DNA of 44,255 nucleotides from Bacteroidaceae bacterium (GTDB lineage Bacteria > Bacteroidota > Bacteroidia > Bacteroidales > Bacteroidaceae), in contig JAGBTN010000006.1 of NCBI GenBank assembly GCA_017631315.1, positions 1 to 44,255 of the forward strand, given 5' to 3'. Under the pieces are notes generated by a model. The model was not told where the DNA came from, did no database searches, and saw only the letters and a program-made list of their open reading frames with translations. Positions 9,715-17,230 of this stretch are shown in pieces. How positions within the stretch are numbered: the first letter of the stretch is position 1; each line of letters begins with the position of its first letter. Both the position numbers and the translations under genes were made by a program.

Positions 9715-10587
9715 ATGGGAAAATTGTTTGAAATACAAAACTTGCGCTGCTCCTACGATAAACACTATCGTGAGGGGCTGTCGCGAGTTGTACTTGAAAT
9801 TAAACATTTTGCGATTCCGCGTGGGAAAAAGATTTTCATCGTTGGAGAATCAGGAATAGGCAAAAGTACTATCCTGGAGACATTAGGAATGATGAATAAT
9901 ACTATTGTTCCAGGAGATGAAACTCGTTTTGTTTTTTTTGATGCAGATGGGAATGAAACAAATTTAAAAGGACTATGGGAAAAGAAAGATAGGACGTTAA
10001 GCGATTTTCGGCTCAAGAACTACAGCTTCATTTTCCAAAGTACTAATTTAATGAAAAACTTTACAGCATTCGAAAATATAGCTTTTACAAGAATGCTTCA
10101 AGGCTTTACGCGTTATTCATGTTTCCAGCGTACAAAGAAAATTCTCGAGGATTTAGGCCTAGAACACGTTGAACCTACGCGTATGGCTCAAGAACTGTCT
10201 GGCGGACAACAACAACGATTGGCTTTTGCCCGTGCTATCCTTCCTGATTTTAGTGTATTATTTGGTGATGAACCTACAGGTAATTTGGATGCGGAAAATG
10301 CAATTCGTGTGATGGAGATTCTAGATAAAAAATTGAAGGAACATGATGGGGCAAGCGCTATTATTGTTAGTCATGACATGCATTTGGCTGTTACTTTCGC
10401 TGATGTTGTTGTTAAAATACGAAAGTGTATTCGTCCAAAAAATCATGACGAGGACGAGGATATCGCATATGGAGTTTTAGACAGCGAATGTATTTATGTA
10501 CCAGCAGACAACAGAAATAATAACTGGACAAACGGGAAGGAGATATTTACCAGTTCTGAATTTGAGACATTCTTACGCAAGAAATAA
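9715..10587 (+). CDS. ABC transporter ATP-binding protein, LolD/MacB type
   Basis: This is a 290-residue ATPase of the type paired with FtsX-like permeases. Visible motifs: Walker A GESGIGKST at residues 44-52, Q-loop FQ at 107-108, signature LSGGQQQR at 161-168, Walker B VLFGDE at 181-186 followed by PTGNLD, and H-loop His220. I chose the ATG at 9715 because the upstream GTG at 9658 lies inside the vWA gene and the family starts close to EIQNLRCSYD. It lies 16 bases after the vWA gene and 14 bases before the permease. The C-terminal 60 residues after the H-loop are an acidic extension beyond the usual LolD length of about 230. It likely powers mechanotransmission or lipoprotein/substrate movement across the envelope; the exact substrate is unknown. 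Confidence 0.9.
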   Translation: MGKLFEIQNLRCSYDKHYREGLSRVVLEIKHFAIPRGKKIFIVGESGIGKSTILETLGMMNNTIVPGDETRFVFFDADGNETNLKGLWEKKDRTLSDFRLKNYSFIFQSTNLMKNFTAFENIAFTRMLQGFTRYSCFQRTKKILEDLGLEHVEPTRMAQELSGGQQQRLAFARAILPDFSVLFGDEPTGNLDAENAIRVMEILDKKLKEHDGASAIIVSHDMHLAVTFADVVVKIRKCIRPKNHDEDEDIAYGVLDSECIYVPADNRNNNWTNGKEIFTSSEFETFLRKK

Positions 10588-10601
10588 ATAGTGGATTAGT
10601 A

Positions 10602-12164
10602 ATGAAGCAATATCTTAAATTATTAATGGCTCGTGAGGGCAAGGAAGTCCTGGGTAGGAATGGCTCTAACCTTTGGATTTTGACAATTGTCCTTGTGGCT
10701 ACATTTTTAAGTATCGCATTTAGCGAAGGAAGCCGAATCTATCTTAAATATAAGATGGTGGACCCGTTTACAAACTGGGTAAGTATTAAAAATAGTACGG
10801 ATAGTGAACAATTTGCCAAATTTAAAAAGGCATTGGAGGACAATGATAACAAATTAAGGTTTGGATATAGTAATGTTCAGGTCGATCAAACCACCAATTG
10901 GAACATGGAGGGTGTAAATGACGGTTTGCATGGCTATTACCTTAGCCTCAGGTCCTTTGAGGATATAGAGTCCAATATTGTTAAGGCAATACTAGAAAAG
11001 GAAAATGTTGTAGGTGGTGCTTGTATAGATTCATCATTTCTTAAGAATAATTCTTTAGGTATTATTTTAAGTTTAGATGCGGCTAAATTGTTAGGTTATT
11101 CAGAAGCTCATCTTCCAACATATATATGTCACATGGCTCACACGGAGGGCGCAGACTCTTTAGGGATTCAAGTGTCTGAGTCTGGGTATGTTCGAATACC
11201 TCTTCCTGTATTAGCTGTAGTAAAAAAGCTGCCCGAGAATGTTGATATGGTAATAGGCAGTTTCCTTTATTCGCAGCGTGAGAATAATGTTGAAACATTG
11301 CCATTTAATTTTGTACAGAATGAGAATGAATATTTACACAGTCTTAGATATTTTGTTGCAGATGAAGTGGGTGAAAAATTGTTCCAAGAAATTATAAATG
11401 ATGTTCTTCCAGATAGTTTAAGAGATTGTTTTAACATATATGAGGATCTGGAAACAGAGAATATGAGACCTTGGAGGAGCGGGTCTATGCGATTAGTCTC
11501 TTTCGGGAATAAGAGGTTGTCTCGAAGAACTTACCAGAACATAGCAAATGAAATAGAGAAAAAGTTCGACACAGAATTAGTAGCTCGTGTATATAAGTAT
11601 AATGTGTTGAAACGTCCTTATACTAAAGGTACATTTATATCTGTTGAATTTAAGGATCAGTCTCATATCCGCGATTTTGAACAGTTTGCGAAAGGTTATA
11701 CGGTGCAGCTAGAAATGTCAAAGGTCGCGTCTATGGAAAACTTTAATGCTGTAACGGTAATTGCTCGTATTCTTTCTGCTGCCATGGTAATTTTCTCAAT
11801 TGTGTGTATAATTATGTTTCTTGTAAATATGCTTCAAAGTTATTTCCAAAAGGTAAAACGGAATCTTGGAACATTCAAGGCTTTTGGCATGAATACGCGT
11901 GAATTGACCCTGGTTTATATCATTATACTTATTTCAATTGTTTTTGTGGCCGTAATTATGGCACTAATGGTTACATGGGCTATTCAAGGACTGTTACCTT
12001 TTGTTGGCATTGAAAAGGAGGGATTTAATTATCTTTCGCTGTGGAATGTGACAACATACATTGCATCGACAGTAGTATTATGTTCTACTATCCTTACTGT
12101 TATTATTGTTATGACACGTATGCTTAGCCAAACTCCTGGTGACTTAATATACGATAGGAATTAA
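10602..12164 (+). CDS. FtsX/MacB-like ABC permease
   Basis: This 520-residue membrane protein has the four-helix FtsX-type layout. One transmembrane helix lies near residues 23-41, followed by a periplasmic region of about 340 residues, then three C-terminal helices at about 390-415, 440-465 and 485-508. A cytoplasmic coupling segment (NLGTFKAFGMNTRELTLVY) lies between helices 2 and 3, a hallmark of the FtsX domain. It follows its ATPase by 14 bases. Such permeases use ATP binding to move a large periplasmic domain rather than to carry small solutes, so the partner could be the vWA protein or the other anchored proteins of this operon. That pairing is inference from gene order. Confidence 0.85.
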   Translation: MKQYLKLLMAREGKEVLGRNGSNLWILTIVLVATFLSIAFSEGSRIYLKYKMVDPFTNWVSIKNSTDSEQFAKFKKALEDNDNKLRFGYSNVQVDQTTNWNMEGVNDGLHGYYLSLRSFEDIESNIVKAILEKENVVGGACIDSSFLKNNSLGIILSLDAAKLLGYSEAHLPTYICHMAHTEGADSLGIQVSESGYVRIPLPVLAVVKKLPENVDMVIGSFLYSQRENNVETLPFNFVQNENEYLHSLRYFVADEVGEKLFQEIINDVLPDSLRDCFNIYEDLETENMRPWRSGSMRLVSFGNKRLSRRTYQNIANEIEKKFDTELVARVYKYNVLKRPYTKGTFISVEFKDQSHIRDFEQFAKGYTVQLEMSKVASMENFNAVTVIARILSAAMVIFSIVCIIMFLVNMLQSYFQKVKRNLGTFKAFGMNTRELTLVYIIILISIVFVAVIMALMVTWAIQGLLPFVGIEKEGFNYLSLWNVTTYIASTVVLCSTILTVIIVMTRMLSQTPGDLIYDRN

Positions 12165-12211
12165 TTTTTAAATAACATATTTATCACATATTATTTTAAA
12201 ATTTTAAGGAA

Positions 12212-12964
12212 ATGAAAAAGATTGTTTTTGTAATGGTGTTTTTGATGACATCTATGTTGGTTTATTCTCAGTCAAAGACTTATAAAGTAAAGCAAGGGGA
12301 GACATTAGAAAGCGTGGCCTATAAACACGGCATTCCAGTTGAAACCCTACTTCAAGCGAATCCTCAAGCATTAGATAATTTCCATATAGGAATGAAATTG
12401 CTGATTCCTGCTGCAAATTATGGAAACTTACCAGCAGAAGAAACAGTTGTTGTAAAGGGAGATCGTCCGGATTCTCGTCAAGGAGATGGCAGTGTTGTCT
12501 TAGATATGGGGTTCCAATATGTCATGATTGGTGGTGATGCAAAGGATTTGTTCAAAGACTTTAATTTTGGACTGCTTTCGGAAGTAGGTTATCGTTATTT
12601 TTTACATCATAATGTTTTTGTTGAGGGATTACTTGGTTATAGATATTATTCAATGTGGATGATTAATGATGCTTCTATAAATGTACATAATATCACACTC
12701 CCGATTCACTTTGGAGCAGCATTTGATGTGACTGACAGGTTTGGACTTCGTCCGTTCTTTGGTCCTCGTGTAGATTTCCCAGTTGCAAGTAGAATTGAAC
12801 AAGGAAGTTATTCCGAATCAGCAGACGCAGAAATTGGAGTAACATTAGAATTTGGATTAGATTTCCAATTTGACAACTGGGGACTTCGTACAAGATATGG
12901 GCTCGGTGTAGGCGAATATAAAAATCTTAATTATCTCAGTATTGGCGCATATGTAGGTTTTTAA
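12212..12964 (+). CDS. LysM-domain outer-membrane barrel protein
   Basis: This 250-residue protein has a signal peptide (about residues 1-20, ending VYSQ) and a LysM domain at about 24-66 (YKVKQGETLESVAYKHGIPVE, then NFHIGMKLLIP), which binds peptidoglycan. After a short linker, residues 95-250 form a small beta-barrel with the repeated pattern GYRYF...VEGLLGYRYYSM...FGLRPFFGPRV, ending NYLSIGAYVGF with a terminal Phe. It probably tethers the outer membrane to the wall. It is the last intact gene of the run, 47 bases after the permease, and is followed immediately by a short inverted-repeat element and IS debris, so the operon may have been cut here. Confidence 0.8.
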   Translation: MKKIVFVMVFLMTSMLVYSQSKTYKVKQGETLESVAYKHGIPVETLLQANPQALDNFHIGMKLLIPAANYGNLPAEETVVVKGDRPDSRQGDGSVVLDMGFQYVMIGGDAKDLFKDFNFGLLSEVGYRYFLHHNVFVEGLLGYRYYSMWMINDASINVHNITLPIHFGAAFDVTDRFGLRPFFGPRVDFPVASRIEQGSYSESADAEIGVTLEFGLDFQFDNWGLRTRYGLGVGEYKNLNYLSIGAYVGF

Positions 12965-12975
12965 TATATTATTAT

Positions 12976-13035
12976 ATTGGTGTCCGGAGAAATGTTGTTT
13001 TTTGAAACGCATCATGATTTTCACCGGACACCAAT
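12976..13035. repeat. 60-bp inverted-repeat element, family 1
   Basis: The ends ATTGGTGTCCGG (12976-12987) and CCGGACACCAAT (13024-13035) are perfect 12-bp inverted repeats around a 36-base core, within AT-rich flanks. The same end sequence bounds a 139-bp element at 16716-16854. It looks like the terminal repeats of an insertion sequence with the interior lost, or a miniature element. It lies 12 bases after the LysM-barrel stop codon and might also act as a terminator hairpin. Confidence 0.7.
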
Positions 13036-13059
13036 AATATTTATATAATTTGTCTTGAT

Positions 13060-13297
13060 ATGAAAAACAAACTGATGCCACTATGGGACAAGATTATGCT
13101 TAGAAAAGATATATCATCGAATGTATTAATCATCTGCTTAAGGACAAGGGGAATTTGGTGCATTCAAGACACAGATCCATCAACAATTTCCTGATGAACC
13201 TCATTCTGCTATCAGAGCATATTGCTTCTTTGACAACAAACCTGAGGCCATCAAAGGATATTGTGTTGAGGACAACAAACAACTAACATTGTTCTAA
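13060..13297 (+). pseudogene. IS982-like transposase C-terminal remnant
   Basis: Three frames must be joined to read the remnant. Frame one gives MKNKLMPLWDKIMLRK, a second frame (from about 13107) gives RYIIECINHLLKDKG then NLVHSRHRSINNFLMNLI, and a third (from about 13210) gives AYCFFDNKPEAIKGY then CVEDNKQLTLF and a stop at 13295-13297. This pattern (RYIIE, HSRHRS.NNF, AYCFF..KPEA) matches the C-terminal end of Bacteroidetes IS982-family transposases as I know them. Two frameshifts and the missing N-terminal two thirds make it inactive. The sequence just after it may be the right IS end. Confidence 0.7.
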
Positions 13298-13317
13298 TAT
13301 TATCCCGAACTGACGTA

Positions 13318-13796
13318 AATTATGGTGCAATGTTTTCGGTTGGCAGGACTTTTTATCTGCATAAAAAGCCTATGGGAAAAGTGCTAAAGTTTGGAATTGA
13401 TGCAACTTGGTTCGATTTGGCCTATACTAATTATGATGTGCAACACATAACTTATTGGGAGACGAACAATTTCCAGATTCACGAAGTTGAAGCGGGAATG
13501 CAAATAGGTCCATCGCTTACCCTCAATCCCCCCAAAAAATGAATCTCCATTTTTATTTCAGATATGTACCTTCTTTTTCTTGCTATTACGCAGATAACTC
13601 TTTTCAAGGAAAATACGCAACGTATCTTGTTAGCGGAGGAACGCTTTCCTATAGTTTTTTGGGACTTGGTGTAGAATGGCGTCACAGCACAAATAAGTTT
13701 GACCCGCTACTAAGTTTGGATAGCGCATTAGAGGATGTAAAGAATTTGAAAACCAAAACAAACGGAGTAAGAACATACATAACTTTTAAATTTTAA
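13318..13796 (+). pseudogene. Broken outer-membrane barrel protein gene
   Basis: Two reading frames join to give one barrel-like protein. Frame one from about 13318 encodes NYGAMFSVGRTFYLHKKP and ends at 13542 after SLTLNPPKK. Frame two from 13539 encodes MNLHFYFRYVPSF and continues to TYITFKF with a terminal Phe at 13796. The switch happens in a C6-A6 run at about 13526-13538, where restoring one base would give an uninterrupted frame. The 5' end, including any signal peptide, is absent and replaced by the IS982 remnant. It is therefore probably a dead gene, truncated by IS activity and then frameshifted, although a sequencing error in the homopolymer cannot be excluded. The stop at 13794-13796 is 5 bases before the next gene, so it was probably its operon partner. 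Confidence 0.7.
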
Positions 13797-13801
13797 GAAT
13801 T

Positions 13802-15895
13802 ATGAAGAAAGTGTATCTGTTAGCTACAGTAGCCTTGATTGCGACAATGGGAATGCTTGTTGCATGTCATGAGAATTTCATTAGTGAGATTGTTAATAAT
13901 ACAACAGAATCAAAACTAGTATCTGTTAATTGTAAAATAGATAATATTGCTGGTGTTAATCCTGATTTATATGCTGATTGTCAATTAATGACAATAGCAG
14001 AGCAGAAGCCAGTTAATATTCAAGATTTAAAAATCAACGTTAACCAAAATGAGTGCATTCAGACAATTATGCTTGGTGGTGACAATGATGAAACATTTCT
14101 GATGGCAAGATCTCCTATTAAAAACGGCGAGCAGGTTGAACTTAGTGTAAAGTCAACTACAATCGCTCTTGTCATGATGCACCCACTTCTTTCGCCACTT
14201 AAAGCTGATTCATATGACGAAATGGCGCAACTCATTACGTCCAGTGCGCATTTTCAAAACTTGTACGATGAGATTGAAAAACTTATAAAAGAGAAGAAAG
14301 ATATTCTAAACGAGAACAATGCTGATATGATTATTGCATTGGGTAACGTGATTGAAGATTTGTTCAAGTATGCCTCTGAAGATAATTTTGAAGACTCGTA
14401 TGGTGGAGATCTTGAACCGATAAACATTGAGAATGTAGCGACTCGTGGCAATTACGACAATCCCAAAATATATCCATTATCAGCCTCTATATATGGAGAT
14501 AAATTAACTCTTCAAAATACCAATCTCACGCCTTCATATTATGGTACAATAAAAAGTCCAAGTGGAACAGAACGTCCGATAGTTATTCCTGCCTGTGGAG
14601 ATTGGGGATGGTGGGAATGGATAACGCAAGGTACAATGCGGTATGGCTCAGAAGTTGATTTCACATTCGTTAACGAAGGAGAATATCGATTTCATTTGTC
14701 TAGGGTAAATGAAGCTGCAACAATTGATTTTTATGCCAGATTAACATGTTGTGTTTTATCAACCATAGGACTTCCTACATCAGGGAATCAAGCTGCTGCA
14801 AGTTTTGTTGCGAATAGATGTACATCACTTCTTGGCACATTAGGTAGCCTTGACTCTCATCCTATACCTACGATATTGTCAGTAGTATCAGGCGCTGTAT
14901 GCGACTATCTAGCTATGGAGGCAAGTAAAGACTTAATCACTAAGGGCTGGTGGGAAAATGTAAGAAATATCGGAACAAGAGTAGGTAGAGTTCTCTTGAT
15001 TTATAATATAATAAAGGGCTCTTCCAATATTATTGATAGAATAGCATACGCTATTGCAGCTCCGAAAGAACTAGATTTCTGTCTTTGCTATTACAATGGT
15101 CAAATTTCTACTTGTACAACTGCCAAGCTCTTCAAAGCAGGAGGCGACGAGCAAACAGGGTATGCAAACCAAAAGTTAATGCTTCCACTTAAAGCATATG
15201 TACAGACATTAGGCGATGATGGTTTGTATCATGAATCAAGTAATTATCATAAAGTGAAATTTAAAGTGGTTTCTGGTGGAGGATATGTGACAGATGAGTT
15301 GGTAGCAGCAGATGAGGGAAATGTAGCCCAAACATATTGGTATCTTGGTGATAGCGCAGAAGAACAAATAGTGGAAGCTGTAGTAATAGATATGATAACA
15401 GAAAATGAAATATCAGAAGAACCTATTCGCTATACTGCAACATTATCAAAGGCAGAAGTTACAGTTCGTCTTAACTGGAGTCAACACAGTGGAAATACAG
15501 ATATTGATTTGCACGTTGTTGACCCATATGACGAGAGAATCTGTTTTTATCATATGAATTCTGCTTCTGGAGGTTATTTGGATAGAGACGATACTCACGG
15601 ACCTGGTCCAGAGCATATCCATTGGAGTAATGCTCCTGCGGGTACGTATAAGATATATGTTCATTATTATCCAAATGGAGATGAAGACAAATCTGTCGTT
15701 AGTTATAAAGTTTCAGTAACAGCCGATAGTATAACTTATAGACCCGCAAGTGGATTCATTTCTTATGACCAGATGATTCCTGTTGGACAATTTACTATAG
15801 GAGAAAATCAGACACGTTCAACACTTTCAGTTCCAGACGTTGATAATATTGATGAGATGAAGAAAGATATAGTAAAACACTTAAAAAGAAGATAG
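13802..15895 (+). CDS. Lipoprotein with C-terminal YfaP/DUF2135-like domain
   Basis: This 697-residue protein starts with a lipoprotein signal peptide and lipobox L19-V-A-C22, so it is likely lipid-anchored. The central region (about 100-480) has no family I recognise and includes a hydrophobic stretch near 315-385. The C-terminal part at about 553-640 closely follows the YfaP/DUF2135 pattern: VTVRLNWSQHSGNTDIDLHV, then DPYDERICFY, then ASGGYLDRDDTHGPGPEHI and GTYKIYVHYYPNG. That beta-sandwich is found in cell-surface proteins, often near vWA proteins. It begins 5 bases after the broken barrel gene. Its link to the vWA/ABC operon upstream is plausible, because YfaP-like and vWA proteins often occur together, but IS debris separates them. 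The start ATG gives an ideal signal peptide. Confidence 0.8.
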   Translation: MKKVYLLATVALIATMGMLVACHENFISEIVNNTTESKLVSVNCKIDNIAGVNPDLYADCQLMTIAEQKPVNIQDLKINVNQNECIQTIMLGGDNDETFLMARSPIKNGEQVELSVKSTTIALVMMHPLLSPLKADSYDEMAQLITSSAHFQNLYDEIEKLIKEKKDILNENNADMIIALGNVIEDLFKYASEDNFEDSYGGDLEPINIENVATRGNYDNPKIYPLSASIYGDKLTLQNTNLTPSYYGTIKSPSGTERPIVIPACGDWGWWEWITQGTMRYGSEVDFTFVNEGEYRFHLSRVNEAATIDFYARLTCCVLSTIGLPTSGNQAAASFVANRCTSLLGTLGSLDSHPIPTILSVVSGAVCDYLAMEASKDLITKGWWENVRNIGTRVGRVLLIYNIIKGSSNIIDRIAYAIAAPKELDFCLCYYNGQISTCTTAKLFKAGGDEQTGYANQKLMLPLKAYVQTLGDDGLYHESSNYHKVKFKVVSGGGYVTDELVAADEGNVAQTYWYLGDSAEEQIVEAVVIDMITENEISEEPIRYTATLSKAEVTVRLNWSQHSGNTDIDLHVVDPYDERICFYHMNSASGGYLDRDDTHGPGPEHIHWSNAPAGTYKIYVHYYPNGDEDKSVVSYKVSVTADSITYRPASGFISYDQMIPVGQFTIGENQTRSTLSVPDVDNIDEMKKDIVKHLKRR

Positions 15896-16305
15896 TTTTG
15901 AAGAGTATATCTGAACTAAAATGGCTACTTTTTAAAGTTACAGATTAAACCTTTAAATTTGAAAGAGTCGTATCAATCTCTTTTTTGGATACTATACATA
16001 ATTTTGTGTAAATAGAGAATATGGGATTCAGAAATGTAAGCATCCGATAAACTACAGGTAGTATACCTATCTATACAACAATAGCAACAAATGCTCCACC
16101 GTGAGTAATTGTTGCTATTGTTTTTTTTGATTCTTATTTGTAGTATTCTATCTATTGGTCATAGATTGGGTAGTGTCCCGTTTAGTGTGTCTGCGGCTAT
16201 AAGTTCCAAGCCTGTAAACTTTGGATATCGTTGCAAAGTTAGTTAATAAATTTAATTATCCTCATAAATTCCATTTATTCTCTTCTTCTATTCGGCTTTA
16301 GTCAT
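15896..16305. other. Intergenic stretch between lipoprotein gene and IS256 remnant
   Basis: No coding sequence is supported here. It contains a rho-independent terminator at 16077-16128. The segment near 16168-16200 (GGGTAGTGTCCCGTTTAGTG and following) could be the terminal region of the IS256-like element whose transposase remnant lies next to it; I could not find its matching opposite end. Confidence 0.5.
16077..16128 (+). terminator. Rho-independent terminator
   Basis: Two 14-bp arms, AACAATAGCAACAA at 16077-16090 and its exact complement at 16109-16122, flank an 18-base loop and run into eight T residues (16121-16128). It lies 180 bases downstream of the lipoprotein stop codon and would end transcription coming from that gene. 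Confidence 0.8.
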
Positions 16306-16710
16306 TCATTCGGGGAATAGCTGCATGTCGCATGTGATGTTCGGCAATATCCGGTCATAAGCCTTGTGGTCCATAACAACACTCCCCATTAAGGTCAGTA
16401 CAGACTCTTCATTAGGCATGGCAGTCCTCATACGCGTAACACGCCTGAAATCCCTATTCAACCGCTCTATCCAATTGGTCGTATATATCATCGACTGTAT
16501 TTGCGGGGCATAGTTGAGATAGGTCATATATGCCTTATAGTCCGCATTGTTGCGAAGAAGCTTTATTGACCTATAGTCTTTGCCCCATCTGTCGCACATG
16601 TCCTGCCATTTGTTCCAGGCCATTTCTACGCTATAGTCACGCTACCCTGTGCGGAAAATGTCACGCAGGTCTGCTGCGATTGCCGCTTTATCCCCATGTC
16701 GCACCTTTGC
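16306..16710 (-). pseudogene. IS256-family transposase C-terminal remnant
   Basis: Reading the minus strand leftwards from about 16710 gives VRHGDKAAIAADLRDIFRTG, an in-frame TAG stop, then RDYSVEMAWNKWQDMC and, further on, IYTTNWIERLNRDFRRVTRM, ending LPNITCDMQLFPE at 16306. The IYTTNxIExLNRxxRxxT block is the signature of IS256/mutator-type transposases, with its catalytic Glu. Only about the last 130 residues of a protein normally near 400 are present, and there is an internal stop. It is a decayed copy with no predicted activity. Confidence 0.85.
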
Positions 16711-16715
16711 GTATT

Positions 16716-16854
16716 ATTGGTGTCCGATAAAATGTGTACTTTTGCCCATAGTTATTTGGATGTGTGTGGTAACCGCTAAATAACAGGCTGAATCCTGCAA
16801 ATGGAAACAGCCCTAATTTTTATTCTGTCAAAAAAAGTTTTATCGGACACCAAT
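16716..16854. repeat. 139-bp inverted-repeat element, family 1
   Basis: A perfect 17-bp inverted repeat, ATTGGTGTCCGATAAAA at 16716-16732 and its complement at 16838-16854, encloses 105 bases of noncoding sequence. The outer nine bases, ATTGGTGTC, and most of the rest match the ends of the 60-bp element at 12976-13035. The right end lies 8 bases before the IS66 TnpA remnant. It may be a miniature element, or the abutting ends of two copies of one insertion sequence. Confidence 0.7.
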
Positions 16855-16862
16855 ATATTTTT

Positions 16863-16973
16863 ATGACTAAAGGCGAGTTTACATCACTACAACTCCAGTA
16901 CCATCAGAATGGTAAGAGTTTGAAACAGTTTCTCAGTGATACTGGCATATGTTATTCCAATTATCATTATTGG
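16863..16973 (+). pseudogene. IS66 accessory protein (TnpA) N-terminal remnant
   Basis: From the ATG at 16863, 37 codons read MTKGEFTSLQLQYHQNGKSL then KQFLSDTGICYSNYHYW. This matches the start of the small Bacteroidetes IS66 accessory protein, in which a helix-turn-helix ends in an STYHYW-like motif. The similarity stops at 16973 and the frame then runs into the palindrome array that starts at 16978. About two thirds of the usual length of around 110 residues is missing, so it is a truncated remnant. Confidence 0.65.
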
Positions 16974-16977
16974 GATT

Positions 16978-17099
16978 CTGCAGTCCACTTGATAAAACGG
17001 GACGCGTTCGTTTGGCAAAGTTCACGTGTGAACTTGCCCGACTTCACGTGTGAAGTTTGCCAACTTCTCTGCAGAAAATGGCAAAGTTCTCTTGTGGCC
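16978..17099. repeat. 22-bp-phased palindrome array A
   Basis: Five palindromic sites have centres at 17004.5 (ACGCGT), 17026.5 (GTTCAC-GT-GTGAAC), 17048.5 (CTTCAC-GT-GTGAAG), 17070.5 (CTTCT-CTGC-AGAAA) and 17092.5 (GTTCTCTTGTGG, degenerate), exactly 22 bp apart. The 8-base linkers are TTGCCCGA, TTTGCCAA and ATGGCAAA. The head CTGCAGTCCACTTG at 16978 is also the head of array E at 43050. The first base pair of the arms changes from G..C to C..G in neighbouring sites, so symmetry is kept. It lies between an IS66 remnant and the promoter of the acyltransferase gene. Confidence 0.85.
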
Positions 17100-17179
17100 T
17101 GAATAATATATGGTTGCGACAGGGACGCGGATGCCTGTGGGGTTGTGTTTTGTTGTATGGAAAATTGCTTGCTTTTCTG

Positions 17180-17210
17180 TTGCTTTTCTTGTAGAATTGT
17201 TCTATATTTG
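17180..17210 (+). promoter_or_regulatory. Bacteroidetes-type promoter of the acyltransferase gene
   Basis: A TATATTTG -7 box at 17203-17210 lies 20 bases after a TTG (-33) at 17180-17182, matching the TTTG-N19-21-TAnnTTTG pattern. The start codon at 17231 follows 20 bases later. Confidence 0.6.
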
Positions 17211-17230
17211 CACTTTGATTTCTGCTTTTT

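Noticed and set aside
17020-17055. Similarity of the TTCACGTGTGAA sites in array A to the ParB site parS
   Set aside because: parS has CACGTG as the exact palindrome centre within GTTTCACGTGAAAC. Here the arms are separated by an extra GT, so the match is off, and the other sites in the same array have unrelated cores.
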